Shown: one piece after another, positions 1-10,898 of the stretch
How positions within the stretch are numbered: position 1 is the first letter of the stretch
Layout of the letters: every line of letters begins with the position of its first letter
Assembly (NCBI GenBank): GCA_949592205.1
Contig: CATIUR010000001.1
Span: 14,027,501-14,091,500 of the forward strand
Source: Helichrysum umbraculigerum
Taxonomy: Eukaryota > Streptophyta > Magnoliopsida > Asterales > Asteraceae
Length of the DNA: 64,000 nucleotides
Direction: 5' to 3'
Made by a program: the position numbers and the translations under genes
Notes under the pieces: generated by a model
What the model saw: only the letters and a program-made list of their open reading frames with translations
Database searches by the model: none
What the model was told of the DNA's origin: nothing

Positions 1-457
1 ACACCATAAAATTGGTTAATAGAATAAAAGTTAGAATTTGATAAAGGGATCCAAATATGTAACAATTGTTTACCCAGGTCAAGTAATCCATTTATCTCAA
101 AGCAACAGATTAACGATAAGCATAAAATCAAAACGCTTTCCTATACTTCTTGAACTTCAATTGAAGTTTTTATATGACTTCAAAATCAAACGCAATTTGA
201 TCTGTTCCTCGTTGATATTTAGATCTTTAATCTTGCATGTCAAACAAAATGGTGAGTTACTTATAATAGAGTTTGGGGAGTTCATTTAGATGCTCACCGT
301 AATTACATCCATTTTATAGCAAATAAAATTAATGTATAGTCGGTTCATTTTGAGGTGCACCAATTAGTTACCGAGTATTATATTTTAGATCATTCACTTG
401 CTCACTATAAAGTACATACGTTACTCTACAAATTATAGAATTGAATATTTGTTTACA

Positions 458-537
<80 letters not shown>

Positions 538-1067
538 AAATTTTAAGTTTTTTCTTTTTATAAAATTATTCCTTATAATTACTTAAATTATCATATCAAA
601 ATGAATCATTTATTAATTACTAAAGCAAAGAAGTCCAACGGAAATTTATACCTTTAACTTTCTTCGACCAAGATACTACCGGGTTATACTAAGAGACTTT
701 TAGCGAGCATCCCAGCTCCAACCTATTCATGGGAATAGGTAACTTCCTTTTAGTTCCTTCAGCAATATCCAGCACAGCCTAGTTTCATTTCCTACGTTAG
801 GCGTATAGATTATAGGTGTAGATTGAGTTGGAATTTTTTGTTTAAGTAAGAAAGAAATGAATCATCTTGATGATGAATAATACAAGTAACTATAAGGAAA
901 GTGGAAATTTTATTCAAACATATTTTACAAAGAGTTGCATGGAATTTTTGAGAGTACGTACAAGATACATGAAGTAAATACAAAGTGGGGTTGTCCCTTT
1001 TATTTTACATACACACTTTATTTATACACAATACTCTTCTTGACAACTAGCAACTTCTTTCTTCCTT
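1..1067. other. Unassigned AT-rich DNA
   Basis: No gene recognised. It holds a long TTA microsatellite (458-536) and otherwise unique-looking AT-rich sequence. Short open frames here have no recognisable domain, and one of them is only the microsatellite read as poly-isoleucine. The same sequence lies at 27352-28439 in the right copy. Confidence 0.6.
458..536. repeat. (TTA)n microsatellite, short allele
   Basis: About 26 uninterrupted TTA/ATT units. The right copy of the duplication has about 33 units at the same place, so the repeat has changed length by seven units since duplication. Confidence 0.95.
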
Positions 1068-1699
1068 CACTTCTTGAATTCTTTAGGAGACCACGTATGA
1101 AAATTATTCCACATATGCTCTTGCTTCAAGAAAAGCTCCTATCAAACTTCCTTATCACTTATCTTGAGATTATTGGTTATCTTGTAAATAATTATCATTA
1201 AGATAATAAAAATTATCTTTAATTAATCTGTTGGTGCAAAATGTGTGTCAGTCAGTTAGTCAAACTATTGTAATTATCAAAGTCAATTAGTCTAAGTATG
1301 TAAAGTGTTTAGTGTGTATATGCGAGTCTGTAAACGAATAGTAAAATAGAAAATATATACAAAATTAGTGTTTAGGCTTAGTAGAGTCATCACTTCTTGG
1401 ATTCTTTGGGAGACCACGTATGAAAATTATTCCACATATGCTCTTGCTTCAAGAAAAGCTCCTATCAAAGTTCCTTATCACTTATCTTGAGAAAACTGGT
1501 TAACTTGTAAATAATTATCATTAAGATAATAAAAATTATCTTTAATCATCTGTTGGTGCATAATGTGTGTCAGTCAGTTGGTCAAACTATTGTAATTGTC
1601 AAAGTCAATTAGTCTAAGTATGTAAAGTGTTTAGTGTGTATATGCGAGTCGGTAAACGAATAGTGAAATAGAAAATATACACAAAATTAGTGTTTAGGC
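1068..1699 (+). repeat. 322-bp tandem repeat with LTR start
   Basis: Two tandem units, 1068-1390 and 1391-1699, are nearly identical. Each carries about 160 bp of flank followed by the putative LTR start TGTTGGTGCA (1229 and 1551). The second unit runs into the rest of the LTR. The simplest reading is a tandem duplication spanning the flank and the first ~160 bp of the LTR. Confidence 0.85.
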
Positions 1700-2056
1700 G
1701 ACACTAAGCCAGTGTCGCATATTGCGGCACTAAGCAAGTGTCGCAATAGGGCGGTGACCTGCGACACTTAGCGAGTGTCGCATGGTCGGCAGATTTATTA
1801 TAAATAGAAGAGTTTATATTAGTTTTAGGGTTAGACTTTGTGGGATTGTATGTCAGCCGTTTTGAGTCGTGTAGAGAGAGAGAGATAATAGGGAAAGTGT
1901 TTGTAAAAGCTTTATTCGTTAATTGTTAATATATACGAAAGCTTATAGAGAATTGTTTGCGTTTTTGATTCAATTATACATTCAATACTCAATCGTTTGG
2001 ATTCCGCACGTTCGATTGAGTTTACGATCTGATTAGGTCCGTACCGGGAACCTACA
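1551..2056 (+). mobile_element. Copia 5' LTR
   Basis: Begins TGTTGGTGCA and ends GGAACCTACA, two bases before an initiator-Met primer-binding site. A TATA-like TTATAAATAG lies at about 1798. Just upstream of it (1699-1785) are three hairpin-forming units of the form GCGACACT, short loop, AGTGTCGC. Length is about 506 bp. The start is inferred from the TG...CA rule, because no intact second LTR of this element is present. Confidence 0.75.
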
Positions 2057-2058
2057 AG

Positions 2059-2070
2059 TGGTATCAGAGC
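2059..2070 (+). other. Primer-binding site, tRNA-iMet
   Basis: TGGTATCAGAGC, the usual plant LTR-retrotransposon primer-binding site complementary to the 3' end of initiator tRNA-Met, two bases after the LTR end. Confidence 0.9.
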
Positions 2071-2300
2071 CGTGAATCAGGGATTCAACGGTTTCGGATC
2101 GTGTTTTGAACTAGTTTTCTGGTTAAAAACGAAGGTACGGGAGAGATTTACGTGTTTTAGTTTGTTTCTGATCATTGGGGATAGCTTAAATTGTTTTCGG
2201 AACGATTTTCTGTGAATTTTGGTGTTTCGTTCGTCGAAAATTGTTAGGGTTTCGAATTTTTACGAATTTTAGGGTTTTTGGGCTGCTGAAATCGCGATCA

Positions 2301-2527
2301 GCGACACTTACCAGCAACACTTAGCATTTAGCGACACTTATCAGCGACACTTGGTGCGACACTTAGTGCGACACTTGGTGCGACACTTGGTGTGACACTT
2401 AGTGCGACACTTGGTGCGACACTTACCTTCAGCAACACTTCCTTCAGCGACACTTCCCTTCAGCGACACTTCCCTTCAGCGACACTTCCTTCAGTGACGC
2501 TTTTAGCGACACTTCCTTAGTGTCACT
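2301..2527 (+). repeat. GCGACACTT array in Copia leader
   Basis: About sixteen close-packed copies or variants of GCGACACTT lie between the primer-binding site and the gag start. The last is followed by the complementary AGTGTC, so it could fold back. The array would be in the untranslated leader of the genomic RNA. The same core appears inverted as hairpins in this element's LTR (1699-1785) and in an unrelated Gypsy LTR (14455-15215). Confidence 0.9.
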
Positions 2528-2756
2528 AAAAAAAATATTATTATTTTTTTTATTTTATTTTTTTTATTTAAAAAAAATTAAATTATTATTTTGTGGGAAA
2601 ATTGTCGCATCTCCAAATTTTTATTTTTGAGCTTAAAAGTGCTTAATTTTAGTGTCAGAAAAGTTTCGTTTTACTCGGGTAGTTTTCGATATTTTCGAAC
2701 CAAATTTTGGAGGGAGAATTTGGTTGTTTGTGTTTCACTAAAGTTCTTGTTTAAAG

Positions 2757-5499
2757 ATGTCGCTCCTACATAGTGTCCGCAATGAGCCGCCAATGTTTAC
2801 CCAAAATACCAACTACTCAAGCTGGAGAAAAGATTTTGAGGCCTACATCTCTTCAAATGATCCAGATATGTGGATTCCATTAGTTGAGAGATATTATAAC
2901 ACCCCTTAATTTACAAACCATTATTATAATGATTTCAGTTCGGAAGCGTATATTTAAAACATATATTAATACAATACAATACTTTACCAAAAAAAAATTT
3001 TTACAACATAGGTGTTATATAACCCAAAACATATTAATTATCAAAATTACATCAGAGTAGTTAGCATGTCAAACATTCCTTCATATCCAAGAACTTCCTG
3101 CCCAACCCACAATATCTTATAAGTCATGACCTGCAGGAAGTAGAATGTGGGGGATTAGCACAACGCTAAGTGAGTGAATAATAATCAACAGCCCAACTTA
3201 GCATAACAAATCTTGTTTACAACAAATAATCGTAAACAAGTCATATCCCAGTAAATCGATGGTTCTTGGGGAAAACCTTCAGCCAAGAATACCAACAATA
3301 AACACAGATTATCAATGAGAATAACATCTCAATACAATAAGGACCGGTGGTTCTTGAGATATCATAATACCCGGGGATTCTCTAAGAACACTTACCATCA
3401 ATCTGTATGGCCAATACAGAATAGACCGATAGCTTGGTACTAATATCACACGACCTAATTTCCCATTAACGATAAGTACAAGGAAATTCCTGTCGTCTTA
3501 CAATAGTAACCAAGCCCAACTAACACGTTAACCTCAATAATTCAATGCATACAAGCAACATATCAAGTGATCACATATTCACATATTCAATCAGGTCAAC
3601 ATATCAGACTAAACAGTCTATCAACAGTATTATTACTATTAAACCAAAATATCATGGCAAACCCAAAAGCAGTAATAATACGTTTACCAGTTGTAACCAA
3701 ACCTGTTACAACTAAATTACACTGAGGATTAAGATCCACTCACCAAATACCTCGGTTGTCCACTCAGTAGTCTAATGTCACTGAGTCTTCTGTTTATCTG
3801 GAATTACATCAAAATAACACAAGTTAGTCACTTGTCTCAACATGGATATATAATCATTTCAATATATGTACATCAACAATTCCCTAAAATACTCAAGTCA
3901 TTGAATTTACACAACTATCACAATTATCTATATTCAATCCATATTTACATGAATTTTTATTATAATTCTCAACACCATTAAAATGATACTACAACATGAT
4001 TTAACATGATATTTACTCAATCATTTGAATGATTATTAACTTAATTCACTTTAACACAATTCATGCCAAATTCATGAATAATCATTTTAAACATCAAGAT
4101 TCACAATTACTTATCAAGTTATGATCTTCATGATCACAACATCACTTTACTTAAATTAAATTATCACAAATTAACATGGTTAGACCTTTAACAAGGTCAT
4201 TAACCTCAAATATCAGAATTCATCAAAACCACAATACTAGGTTTTATGACTTCTTAAGTAACCATGTTATAACTTTAATATTTTATTATCAATTAAGTGT
4301 TCTAAATCATAAACAATACTATCTTTATCATATAACCCATGATAATCATTATAATCAATATAATTCTCAATAATACTTAATCATGATTATGACTTTTAAG
4401 TTGAACAATGTTAGTCATCATCATTAATCACCCATGTTATGATTATTAACAACACTTATCAATCATACATCACTAACTTAAGCTTAAAAGCTTTAATTCA
4501 TGAACAATCAATTATGTTCATAGACTTTCTTCATAAGAATTTATCAATTCTTTATTTCTATATTAGGGCTTAGCTTATAATCATGAAATAAGCATCAAAT
4601 AACAATTCTACAATCATTACAAGCTTCAAATTCAAGTTAATCAAGCTAATTTCATCAAATACTCAAAAACCCATTATCTAGGTTTATGAAAATTAAAGAA
4701 TTAACACTTACAACAAGATTAGGAGGATGGAAGGATGATTCAATCACGTTATTGAAGCTTGAATCAAAGTTCTATAACATCAATTTAACTCCACGACTTG
4801 TTTTATAGCTTTAGAATCGTCCCTGTGGTACTTCTGGGTTCGGTCAGGGAAGAACAAAAGAAGAAAGTGTGGTTTCATTCAATGATTTTGAAGATTGATG
4901 AGGATTTAGGGTTCCTGATCTTTTCTCTCGCTACTCACGAATTTACTGGAATGTTTTTGAAGATTATAGCGTATTTTACACATATATTAGATAATATGTG
5001 TACTAGTTTTGTCCCCCGTACTTATCATTGTCTGGAACTTAAAAACCATTTGCGAGGAAAAACTATTTTTATTTTACCGTCAACTAAATTAATTTAAAAC
5101 AATTAATAATTTATTAGTCACAATAAATTATTTGACTTTTTTCCCCATTTATTTTCAACTAACACAACGAAATGATTTTCTGACACATTAAATAATAATT
5201 CACAGTCATAAAATATTAAAATACTACCAGAACCGAGGAATGGGTGTTACAGATATGAAAGGCCAGTCAGGGAAGGAACACAAATTGAAAAATCATATAA
5301 ATCAATGACAACCAAAGAACGTAAAGCATTGGATGATGAACGGAAGACTCTCACGGCAATTCAAAGGTCTTTATCAATGGAGATCTTAAAGTTGTTTAAG
5401 CATCACAATAATGCATATGATTTTTGGTTTGCCCTCGAAAAGCGTTGCGGTGGATATAAAAAGGAAGAAGAGCCTCAAAACAGTGCATTCGTGGCTTAA
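2757..5499 (+). pseudogene. Copia gag N-terminal part, split by solo LTR
   Basis: The gag-like frame starts at ATG 2757 (MSLLHSV...), soon after the leader array. It shows the Copia gag pattern of an SSW-containing start region, then W and Y residues. After about 46 codons it is split by a 2357-bp solo LTR (2895-5251). The frame resumes after the 5-bp target duplication and runs to a TAA at 5497. Coding-like sequence continues in the same frame beyond that TAA, so it looks like a later CAA-to-TAA change. The central gag region appears deleted before 5568. Non-functional as it stands. Confidence 0.75.
2895..5251 (-). mobile_element. Solo Gypsy-type LTR, 2357 bp
   Basis: Ends TATAACACC and GGGTGTTACA, flanked by the 5-bp TSD GATAT at 2890-2894 and 5252-5256. 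The first two bases were probably TG originally. Near the left end it shares a cggaagcg-type motif with the minus-strand Gypsy LTR at 12877, so I read it as lying in minus orientation. It has no internal region, so it is a solo LTR left by LTR-LTR recombination. The interior is AT-rich with no coding region recognised; short frames inside are chance. Confidence 0.85.
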
Positions 5500-5567
5500 C
5501 AACAAAATGTTGATTCTGATGCTTTTAAATGTTTATCTTACATTCAATTAACTGGTTCTAACAACAG

Positions 5568-6872
5568 GTGCAGAATGACAATGAAAACCTGCGATCAAAT
5601 CTCAAAAATTTGACTCAGGCAAATAAGGTTTTGAAAGAAAATGAATTAGCTTATGAAAAGAAATTCAAAGCCTATCAAGATGAGTCTAAAGAGTTCAAAG
5701 CTAAAATCTATAGTCAACAAGACAAAATAGATAGTTATTTGAAAGAAATTTCTTTGCTTAACAAAGAGCTTGCTGACTCTAAATCTGAAGTAGATGATCT
5801 TAAACGAAAAATGTCAAATTTTGCTACGTCATCCATGATATTTGATCACATCCTTGATAAGCAAAGGACATATACGAAAAGCAAGGCAGGTCTTGGATAT
5901 AACCATGTACCTCCTCCTAGGGACTATTTTCCGATGCCTGTTAAGGATGCAATCAAAGACTTTGTGCCTTCTTCTTCCAAAGTAGACACAAATTCCGTTA
6001 ATGCACCAGTTAATGAGCAAGTTAAACAGGTCGAGCTTGTTAGGCCTACATTTATTAAAGCTGGAAATAAACCTCCGGTTAGTGTTGAGGAGGTTGTTGT
6101 GGTAGAAGATATACCAGAAGAGTCTACCATTAAGGTTGAGAAAATAAATGTCAAACCGGAAAATTTCATCATTACAACTGAAAATGATGAACGTTTTAAA
6201 TGTAAAGGCAAAGCTAAGGTTGACAATGAATCCTTCCAAGTTAAAAATGTTAAAAAGGATTTAAAGAAAGATAAAATTGTTGATAAATCTGAAAATAATA
6301 AATGTTCAACATCAACTAACTCAACCTCAGGAACATCTACTTTAACATGTTCACCTAAGAGTGCATGTTCAACAAATGTTCATATTAATAGACCTTCTGT
6401 CTATGGTCTTCCACCGAAACGATTTGAGGGAACTCATTGGAATCGATCGTATGTGGAACGTCGTTCTTGTTTTCGTTGTGGTCAACAGGGCCATATCATT
6501 AGGGATTGTAAGTTATTGTCCCTAAATAGGTTTGGTATAGGGATGCCAAGAACTTTCTCTTTTAGGAATTCTTTTTCAAAATCTTTTTCAAGACGTGATT
6601 CGTCTTCGCTTGTATCAAGTTGTGCATCCTGTTCTCCAAAACCTATGGCTAGAGTAAACAAGGTTGTGCCTAGTAGACCTCAAGTTCAACAGCACAACAT
6701 TGTTGAAAATAAACCATCCGAACCTAAACAGGTTTGGAAACCAAAATCCACAAACAACGCATCTATGAAATCAACTGAGTTTTTAAAATATCATAAACTC
6801 ATGGATGTGATGATTATGGATGATAGTGGACAACCCAAGTTTATCAAGGCTTGGGTGTCCCATAAACTCTAA
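5568..6872 (+). pseudogene. Copia gag C-terminal part with zinc knuckle
   Basis: A 434-codon open frame opens with GTG rather than ATG, with an in-frame TAA just upstream (5559), so it is the rump of a gag and not an independent gene. The first ~90 residues are charged and heptad-like, a likely coiled coil. The middle is lysine- and serine-rich. A zinc knuckle C-X2-C-X4-H-X4-C (CFRCGQQGHIIRDC) lies at about residues 301-314. The end, around MIMDDSGQPKFIKAW, resembles the gag-to-protease boundary of Copia elements, but no protease, integrase or reverse transcriptase follows. Role in life: nucleocapsid protein packaging retrotransposon RNA. Function now unlikely. Confidence 0.75.
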
Positions 6873-6943
6873 TGTTTGATTGTTTGTGGTGATGCAATTA
6901 GCTTTTTGATAACTTATATTTTTAGTGACTGCAAGGATGTGCA

Positions 6944-7588
6944 TAGGGGTGAGCATTCGTACCCGAATCCCGATCCCGTACCGAACCGGTACCGTACCGC
7001 TTTAAACGGTCCGGTATTCGGTACTCACTTTATGGTCAAAAAAATAACCGGTACCAACCGGTTCGGTACCGGTATTATACCACTTTTTCCGCTTTGGTAC
7101 CATATCCGAAATATACATGTTTTTCTTTGTTATAGTTCCATAGGTTCTTTCGATATTTTAAAGAGATTTATTTAAAACCACATTTCTATGATCATATGAT
7201 ATGTCTATGAATATAAAAATGAACTTTTTTGGGTAATTAAGAAGTATAAAATAGAGTTAGACTCACGGTACAATAATGTCGTTGTATATATTTGTTTTTC
7301 TTCGTCAATATCTATCTACGTCACTTTATGATGTTTTTATTTATTTGAGATTCATTATTATCTATCTTCTTTGAATTTTATCGTATACAAAATACGAAGA
7401 TAGGTTTACTTATAATATATTCTACTATTTTTTGGTACCAAAGCGGTATAGTACCACTTTTACCCATACCGGAACCATACCAATACCGTACCGCTTTAAA
7501 CAGTTCGGTATTCAGTACTTACTTTAGGGCTAAAAAAATAACCGGTACCAACCGGTTCGGTACCGGTTCCGTACCACACTCACCCCTA
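6944..7588. mobile_element. hAT-like non-autonomous element
   Basis: Short inverted ends TAGGGGTGAG and CTCACCCCTA bound 645 bp. Both subterminal zones are packed with ACCGGT/GGTACC-type motifs in both orientations (about 6975-7110 and 7425-7580), and the middle is AT-rich and non-coding. This is the usual layout of non-autonomous hAT elements. No convincing 8-bp target duplication was found, so the edges may have been altered. Confidence 0.65.
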
Positions 7589-7731
7589 ATCGTTGGAGTT
7601 ACTGTTCATCGGAAGTACTGTTCATCCGGAAAAGATAATTCTTTGATTTTGTTTATCAATGGCGCACAGATGGAAGGCCATAATGGAAGAGCATCGAGCG
7701 AGTATGCAAACATAAGGTCCATAAGGAGACG

Positions 7732-8403
7732 GTGAGATCTGATCTAAGGATGGCGATAGCTCAACAGAGTATTGAGATGGATATGTGGGTGATTAAAGAA
7801 CAACTTGCTAAGAGACGAGATTTGATGATGGAAGATGTCAAAGATGAAACCTGTGATATTGAAGAAAGTGATATTGATTCCAGGAAAAGTGAAGAAACAG
7901 AAAAGACAATCCTGATTATGCACAAGGGCATGGACAACGACGATGAGCAACGTGGAGTTGATCCATATGTTTCGATCATGGGTGAGGGGAAGAGAAAGGC
8001 TAGCAATGAGCATCACTTGCACTCCATCTTCATTGGTGAACTACCTTACTCGAATGATTACCCGGAACAACAAAGGATATCACATATCAGGCTGTGAATA
8101 GAAAGGTATTCAAACTCGTTTTTCAGGAGGGTAAGCATGGAAAAGAGAATAAGGGAAGGGTTGACAAAAGCTGGTTAACTAATATCAAAAATTCTCTTGA
8201 GATGAATATTGAATTCAACGAATTCAACCTATCTTTTGAAGAGCCCACTGGAGATATTCTTCCCTTATATGACAACAACCACCTTGACTACTACACGAGG
8301 CTTAAAAAGGGAATACAACGAAGAGTTTGGGATCCCGGAATTACTCGATGCAACAATTTAAAGCAACACCTTGAGCACAAGGTGTTTTTCGAGGGCGGAG
8401 TAA
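7732..8403 (+). pseudogene. Gypsy-like pol C-terminal remnant
   Basis: Two overlapping open frames (7732-8097 and 8094-8403) carry acidic and basic low-complexity protein without a catalytic motif. The second runs through WDPGIT to a tail ending FFEGGV, which resembles the C-terminal tails of some Gypsy polyproteins just before the polypurine tract. The purine-rich GAGGGCGGAG (about 8390-8400) and the LTR that follows support this. The assignment rests mainly on position. Confidence 0.45.
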
Positions 8404-8668
8404 TGATACGTATCATATTATTATTAGGATATATTAGGTTTATTATATTTAATAGTTTATTTAGGGATATTATATTATTATTAGGAAATTATTATTAGTA
8501 TCTTGTTTAATTAGGCAAGTCTTAGGGAAGAAGTTAAGTTACTCTATAAATAGGACTTCATTATTGTAATTGAGATTATGCAAAATATTAAGAAGAGTGA
8601 TTTGGTTTCGTTGGGAGAGCGACTTACCTCTCGAAAGTAAGTTAATTGGGAGAGTCGGTCGACCTCTC
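8404..8668 (+). mobile_element. Small Gypsy 3' LTR, truncated
   Basis: Begins TGATACG directly after a polypurine tract and has a TATA-like box (CTATAAATAG, about 8543). The last ~59 bp present in the right copy are missing. The LTR is cut at 8668 and joined to an unrelated LTR interior. Confidence 0.7.
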
Positions 8669-9717
8669 AATGATTTTGAGGGGAATACGCCGTATTGGGT
8701 TGAATACGCCGGATTCAGTGATTTTTAGGGGAATACGCCGTATTCCCTTGAATACGCCGTATTCAATGTCTCATCAGTCGGATTGGGTTCAAGGTGTGGG
8801 GAATACGCCGTATTCACCCGAATACGCCGTATTCAATGGCTTTGGGTAGGAATCCGCCGGATTCACCCGAATCCGCCGGATTCATGTGACTGGTTCGACT
8901 CTGTCCTTTCCAAAACACTCCCAAACTCGTTTTAAAACCATTTTCGCATATAATCAGCACAATAGAACAACATAACATGGTAATATAAGTAATTGAAACG
9001 CATATTTAAAACAAAGTTTAAAGTTTCTTACAAATTAAAATTTGGGACCGAGAGATGGTGAAGATGATGAACTTGATGATGATGATGATGATCCAAAAGC
9101 TAGATGATGATGATTATGAAGTTGTTGTTGTTATTGATTGTTGTTGTTGTTGAAATGAAACCGAAAGAGAGAAAGGGAGGGAGCCGAGAGAGAGATCAAG
9201 ATTATGTGTGCGTGTGTGTGAAAATAATTGAGGTCGGGCAATATAACCGGCCTCAATTATTGAGGTGGGTGGGTGTTTTCCGACCCGTGTTTGCGTACCC
9301 GATCGTAATGTAGTGTAATATTTAAAAATGAAAATTTTCTAAATATTATTTCGTATACGTTTTTAATCAAAGCATTTTATAAAATACCTTTAACAGGGTA
9401 TAAAAATGTATCTTTGTTTTTGTCCAGATTGACGGATAGTTTTCTGTATCTAAAATGTATTTAAATAATTTTCGGAGTACGTAATTATTATTCTCAATAA
9501 TAATACTTTGTTTAAAATGTTTTTCACCAATTTTTATTTTGGGTTTCTACGTTTTGTTTGGTTCGTGTATTTGCGATTATTCAATTAATCGTTTCGGTTT
9601 ATATATATAATTATATATATAATACTTGTGTACTTGAGTACTGACACGTATGTAATTACGTGTTTTAAAAGTTTAAATTAGGTGCTAATTTTTGGGTTAT
9701 TTTGACCGGGTGTCACA
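8669..9717 (-). mobile_element. Gypsy LTR fragment, minus strand
   Basis: Ends at the right with GGGTGTCACA next to coding-like sequence. Read on the minus strand, this is the 5' part of an LTR built like the one at 12877-16365: a pyrimidine-rich tract with CT repeats (about 9130-9220) followed by a CpG-rich palindrome array (8683-8883). The left end is missing; the fragment starts abruptly at the duplication breakpoint. A GAT/TTG trinucleotide-rich patch lies at 9070-9150. Confidence 0.65.
8683..8883. repeat. Palindrome array GAATACGCCGTATTC
   Basis: About eight copies of GAATACGCCGTATTC or close variants. The last two units have changed to GAATCCGCCGGATTC-like sequence, with matching changes in both arms, so symmetry is kept. 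The array lies in the presumed leader part of the LTR fragment. Confidence 0.9.
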
Positions 9718-10121
9718 GAATTAGTAGGACTGATTTGGTGAGAATGTATGAGATTGGGATGGAAAAGAATTTAGATTTGCAAAGGTTTGATAATCTGGTT
9801 GAAAAAGTTACATGGCATTGGATTAAAGCTATGTTTGAGCCAGAAGAGTTTCCATTTCAGTTTGCTACTTTTAGTAAGGTCAGAAATTGGATTTATCATG
9901 CCAAACCTGGAGTACATCAGATTGTTATGGAGGATGCAGTGTTTATGTGGTTATTGACAGATAGATTTTATGATATCAATCTGAGATTTTTGATGGGTTT
10001 GAGAAATGCAAGGCTACAAGCTGCAGTTTTAGATGATGTAGCTCTGGAATTGGTATATATGGTGCTGAATCAGATTCATAAGAAGGAGGAGATTGATAGG
10101 AAGAAGAGAAGAAATGACTAA
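9718..10121 (+). pseudogene. Unrecognised retroelement ORF, 3' part
   Basis: About 134 codons are open from the LTR junction to TGA at 10119, rich in Met, Trp and Lys. The frame enters from inside the neighbouring LTR, so the true N-terminus is lost. I do not recognise a domain. A purine-rich tract (TTTAGGGGGAGA, about 10196-10207) and a Copia-type LTR follow within 90 bp, so this is probably the 3' coding end of a Copia-type, possibly non-autonomous, element into which the minus-strand Gypsy LTR inserted. Confidence 0.4.
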
Positions 10122-10208
10122 CAGTTTTGAAAGAATTTTGTGAAGCTTATAATGGAGGATTAGAAGAAACTTAATGCTGTGAAGGACAGATTAAGTTTAG
10201 GGGGAGAT

Positions 10209-10898
10209 TGTTGGGTCAAAACTGTTTCAGGTCTGAGTTGAAGTTCTGATGAGAAGACAGAGTATAAGTGATTAAAACTGTTTGTTTTGAAGGTTAAAAC
10301 TGTCTTTATGAAGTTACAACTGATAGAAGAAAACTGATGAGAAGACAAGTGTTACAACTGATTGAAGATAGATTACAACTGATAGTTATGTGTCTGTAAG
10401 TAGTTAAAACTGCTTATGTATTAGTAACTGTTAGTTATATATGAAACAGTTAACACTGATTATATATTTGTACTTAGTCGTATATTACAATTGAAGCAGT
10501 TACCACTGAATGTGTAACAGTTACAACTGTTTACATCAGAATGGTAGTTAAAACTGTTTATGATTTTGTGATAAGTATGAGTCGGTTATGGAAGTTATTT
10601 TATTCCATATTTGTAGGAGATTGTATAGGACTCTATATGTTATAAATAGAGATCCTTTAGACCTAGATAGGTTAATGATCTTTGTGCAGCTTCAAGGTTT
10701 TCTGTAACCCTAATACATCAAGTGTATTCGTCTTATATCATTAATAAGATTGAAGCTTTCGGTATATTATTGTGTTCATTAAATTAATTAATATTCATTG
10801 ATCTTCTTAATATTATTGAGTGTAATTCCGCAACTTCTCAATAATATATTCAAGGCTTATTAAGTAAGATTGTTTATTAAGTTAAACAGGGACTAACA
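10209..10898 (+). mobile_element. Copia-type 3' LTR with AACTG array
   Basis: Starts TGTTGGGTC after a polypurine tract and ends GACTAACA; 690 bp. The first ~370 bp (U3) hold about eleven AACTG and three CAGTT motifs, mostly as gttAAAACTG or gttACAACTG. Many fit the MYB recognition core CNGTTR/YAACNG. A TATA-like TTATAAATAG is at about 10639. The right end abuts a truncated Gypsy gag. Confidence 0.75.

Larger units (their letters stand above)
1..8668. repeat. Direct duplication, left copy
   Basis: This whole block recurs in the same orientation at 27352-36040. Base 1 aligns with 27352; after the TTA microsatellite the offset changes from 27351 to 27372. I saw at least seven substitutions (for example at 237, 2680 and 5604) plus one 21-bp length change. 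The copies share the same nested solo LTR, hAT-like insert and Gypsy remnant, so all of those predate the duplication. Identity stops abruptly after 8668, inside a short LTR. The left boundary lies outside the window. Confidence 0.97.

Noticed and set aside
398..586. 62-aa open frame rich in isoleucine (and its longer twin at 27749)
   Set aside because: It is the TTA microsatellite read in one frame.
5829..6239. Minus-strand frames of 136 and 100 aa over the Copia gag
   Set aside because: Antisense shadows of the zinc-knuckle gag; no domain of their own.
6944..7588. 8-bp target duplication for the hAT-like insert
   Set aside because: Flanks gatgtgca and atcgttgg do not match; called only from ends and subterminal motifs.
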